From contig JAQCIK010000004.1 in assembly GCA_027592035.1 (NCBI GenBank), positions 1 through 64,000 on the forward strand: 64,000 nucleotides of DNA. The letters run 5' to 3'. The notes under the pieces were generated by a model that worked only from the letters and a program-made list of their open reading frames with translations, did not search any database and was not told the origin of the DNA. This document shows, piece by piece, positions 62,328 to 64,000 of this stretch (position 1 is the first letter of the stretch; each line of letters opens with the position of its first letter). Source of the DNA: Casp-actino8 sp001510455. Lineage in GTDB: Bacteria > Actinomycetota > Acidimicrobiia > Acidimicrobiales > Ilumatobacteraceae. Both the position numbers and the translations under genes were made by a program.

Positions 62328-62905
62328 TGCTCGCCGAGAATCCCGCGCAGCGTCGTCTCGACGGTGTGACGAAGAGTTGCACGTGAGTACTGATCGGCGA
62401 GGTATAGAAAAGTCTCGAGACTGAGGGCCATGTCGGCCGCTCGAGCCACGTGGGGCCGGTCGGCGATTTCGGGAGCGAACTGGCGGGCGACTTGCTTGCG
62501 CAGGATTTTCCGACGCAGATCGGAGGCCGTCCGAATGACCTCGGAGCGATGTTCGCGAACCGAACTCGCCGTCATGACGCCGCGCACGGCATCGAAGAGG
62601 CGCAGACGATGTTCGAGGATGGCGGTCAGTCGCTCGTCGAAGGAACCCGTGTCGTCCAAGCCGTCGTAGAGGTGTTTGACGCGTTCCCACTGGAGCGTCA
62701 TGGCGGTGGAATCGAGATTGTCCTTGTCGAGGAAGTAGCGAAAGACCGAGCGCTCCGACACCCCCGCCACTTCGGCGACGCGAGCGGCCGAGGGTTCGAT
62801 CTCGCCGGCATCGAACAGAGACAAGAGAGCGAGAACGACGGCCTCTTTGTTGCGTTCACCGCGCAGCCGACGGCCATCGGGTCGGGAATCGGTGACGACG
62901 TCCAC
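62324..62905 (-). CDS. TetR-family transcriptional regulator
   Basis: A 193-residue TetR-like protein. The helix-turn-helix reads VVLALLSLFDAGEIEPSAARVAEVAGVSERSVFRYFLDKDNL. The C-terminal domain holds many Arg residues and no clear ligand pocket signature. Its target is not obvious; the small gene upstream on the same strand has its own promoter region. Confidence 0.83.
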   Translation of the reverse strand: MDVVTDSRPDGRRLRGERNKEAVVLALLSLFDAGEIEPSAARVAEVAGVSERSVFRYFLDKDNLDSTAMTLQWERVKHLYDGLDDTGSFDERLTAILEHRLRLFDAVRGVMTASSVREHRSEVIRTASDLRRKILRKQVARQFAPEIADRPHVARAADMALSLETFLYLADQYSRATLRHTVETTLRGILGEH

Positions 62906-62962
62906 GACACGACTCTACGTGGCGTGTCCGATCGACCGGGGATCGACGTGAGACTGGTCCGG

Positions 62963-63229
62963 TCAGGCGCGACGGGCGGCCTTGGCCAGCCGTTTGGCGG
63001 CTCGGCCGATGGGCGCGATGTGGCGGCCGTCGAGATCCCCGACCTCGACGCCGTTCGCGAATTGCACGCGGTAGCGAAGCCAGTTGAACCCATTGGCCAG
63101 TAGCACCCGGCCCTCGGTGCCGTTCGGCACGTCGGGTAGATCGACTGTGGAGACGACCATGTCTCGAACTCGCAGGTCGAGTTGATCACTATGAGGCTTC
63201 GCAAGGGCGTGAGGCTTCCACGTCGGCAT
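62963..63229 (-). CDS. Small conserved-looking protein, unknown
   Basis: An 88-residue basic protein with a beta-rich centre (VPNGTEGRVLLANGFNWLRYRVQFANG) that could be an SH3-like barrel, and a Lys/Arg/Ala tail (AKRLAKAARRA). I do not recognise it. It is divergent from the trigger factor gene. Confidence 0.5.
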   Translation of the reverse strand: MPTWKPHALAKPHSDQLDLRVRDMVVSTVDLPDVPNGTEGRVLLANGFNWLRYRVQFANGVEVGDLDGRHIAPIGRAAKRLAKAARRA

Positions 63230-63293
63230 GGGATCACACTAGGTCGCCGGGCCCCGGGGACGCACGTTTCGCCGCCGGTACACTCAATGCTCT

Positions 63294-64000
63294 GTGAAAA
63301 CGACATGTGAAGCCCTCGACGGCAACAAGGTCCGGCTGTCGGTCGAGATCGACGAATCCGACTTCGACCGAGACATCGATGCCGCATTCGCCAAGATCGC
63401 CCGAGAAGTTCGTCTCCCTGGCTTTCGTCAGGGCAAGGCACCCCGACGCGTGCTCGAGGCTCGGATCGGTCTCGAAGCGGCTCGAAGCCAAGCACTGAAC
63501 GACAGCATCCCGTCCTATCTGGCGCGAGCCGTTCGTGAGAACGACGTCGACATCATCGCCACCCCTGACATCGAGATCACCGGCGGACAGGAGACGGGCT
63601 CGGTGTCGTTCACGGCGACGTGTGAAGTTCGTCCGACGGTGTCGGTTCCCGGATATGCCGGTCTTCGCGTCGAGATCGACGTTGTCGAGGTCGCCGATAC
63701 CGACATCGACGAAGTCGTGACGGCCGAACGACGTCGGCTCGGGACGCTGGTCGACGTCGATCGCCCGGCGACCACGGGTGACTTCGTGACCGTGGATCTG
63801 GTCGGAACCCGCGATGGCGAGCCAGTCGTGGGGTTGGCGGTCGACGACTGGTCGTACGAGATCGGGAAGAACTGGGTGTGCCCCACCTTCGACGAGCAGC
63901 TGATCGGAGCGGTCGCCGGAGCGCAACTCTCGTTCACCGACACTCCGAACGGCACCGAAGAGGCGGCCGATTTCTCGGTGGCAGTGACTGCGGTCCAAGA
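63294..64000 (+). CDS. tig: Trigger factor (5' part)
   Basis: The N-terminal ribosome-binding domain begins TTCEALDGNKVRLSVEIDESDFD and carries the ribosome-contact signature GFRQGKAPRRVL. The FKBP-like PPIase domain begins near VTAERRRLGTLVDVDRPATTGDFVTVDLVG. The window ends at about residue 235, within the FKBP-like domain. TACACT (63279-63284) lies 9 nt before the GTG. It is the ribosome-bound chaperone for nascent chains. Confidence 0.93.
   Translation, partial: MKTTCEALDGNKVRLSVEIDESDFDRDIDAAFAKIAREVRLPGFRQGKAPRRVLEARIGLEAARSQALNDSIPSYLARAVRENDVDIIATPDIEITGGQETGSVSFTATCEVRPTVSVPGYAGLRVEIDVVEVADTDIDEVVTAERRRLGTLVDVDRPATTGDFVTVDLVGTRDGEPVVGLAVDDWSYEIGKNWVCPTFDEQLIGAVAGAQLSFTDTPNGTEEAADFSVAVTAVQ

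Overview
This window looks like chromosomal DNA from a GC-rich actinobacterium, most likely of the class Acidimicrobiia; that is inference from gene content and order, since no rRNA is present. Supporting signs are a WhiB protein, an actinobacterial-type lexA/divS/nrdR cluster with mycobacterial-style SOS boxes, an F420-type LLM oxidoreductase, a 13E12-type DUF222/HNH nuclease, cell-wall-binding-repeat-2 proteins, lipoproteins with poly-Thr linkers, and many genes whose -10 box (TAnnnT) lies only 5-10 nt before the start codon, as in leaderless transcripts.

Layout. 1-7.3 kb: a SigB-like sigma factor, then miaB-miaA-dapF-hflX-dapC and a small membrane protein, packed as one operon. 7.2-14.6 kb: lexA facing divS and nrdR, a molybdenum enzyme, and the B12-dependent ribonucleotide reductase nrdJ with NrdR boxes and a cluster of DnaA-box-like sequences upstream. 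14.7-25.6 kb: a selenocysteine ArsC, arfB, an acyl-CoA dehydrogenase, alanine dehydrogenase, the SOS-controlled HNH nuclease, an SDR, cell-wall proteins, thymidine kinase, a P450 and the RNase P RNA. 25.6-32 kb (minus strand): two ferritin-like proteins and a glycerol/ether-lipid-like group (FGGY kinase, membrane protein, AGPS-like flavoprotein, GlpD). 32-35.2 kb: Fur, rubrerythrin, a Fe-S oxidoreductase, DUF3501 and WhiB. 35.3-44.7 kb: trpD, thrB, an SOS-controlled DEDDh exonuclease/GIY-YIG protein, a metallo-beta-lactamase-fold protein, SURF1, small proteins and a split B12-dependent acyl-CoA mutase. 44.7-53.8 kb: a PfkB kinase, a selenocysteine thioredoxin-like lipoprotein, LLM and Rieske oxygenases, a LysM/NlpC cell-wall hydrolase, and an enoyl-CoA hydratase/SnoaL/amidohydrolase/TetR run. 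53.8-64 kb: two lipoproteins, tRNA-Gly, pyrophosphatase, DedA, a 2OG-Fe oxygenase, an SDR, a glutathione peroxidase, tRNA-Pro, a hybrid histidine kinase with a REC-EAL partner, a TetR regulator and the 5' part of the trigger factor gene.

The most notable result is two genes that a standard annotation would split or truncate at an in-frame UGA. An ArsC-family protein (UGA at 14720) and a TlpA/thioredoxin-like lipoprotein (UGA at 45877) each have UGA exactly at the catalytic Cys position, and each is followed by a hairpin that fits a bacterial SECIS element. A second theme is a compact LexA regulon: lexA, divS, the HNH nuclease and the exonuclease/GIY-YIG gene each have an SOS box placed inside or beside a clear -35/-10 promoter. 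I saw no insertion sequence, prophage or CRISPR array.
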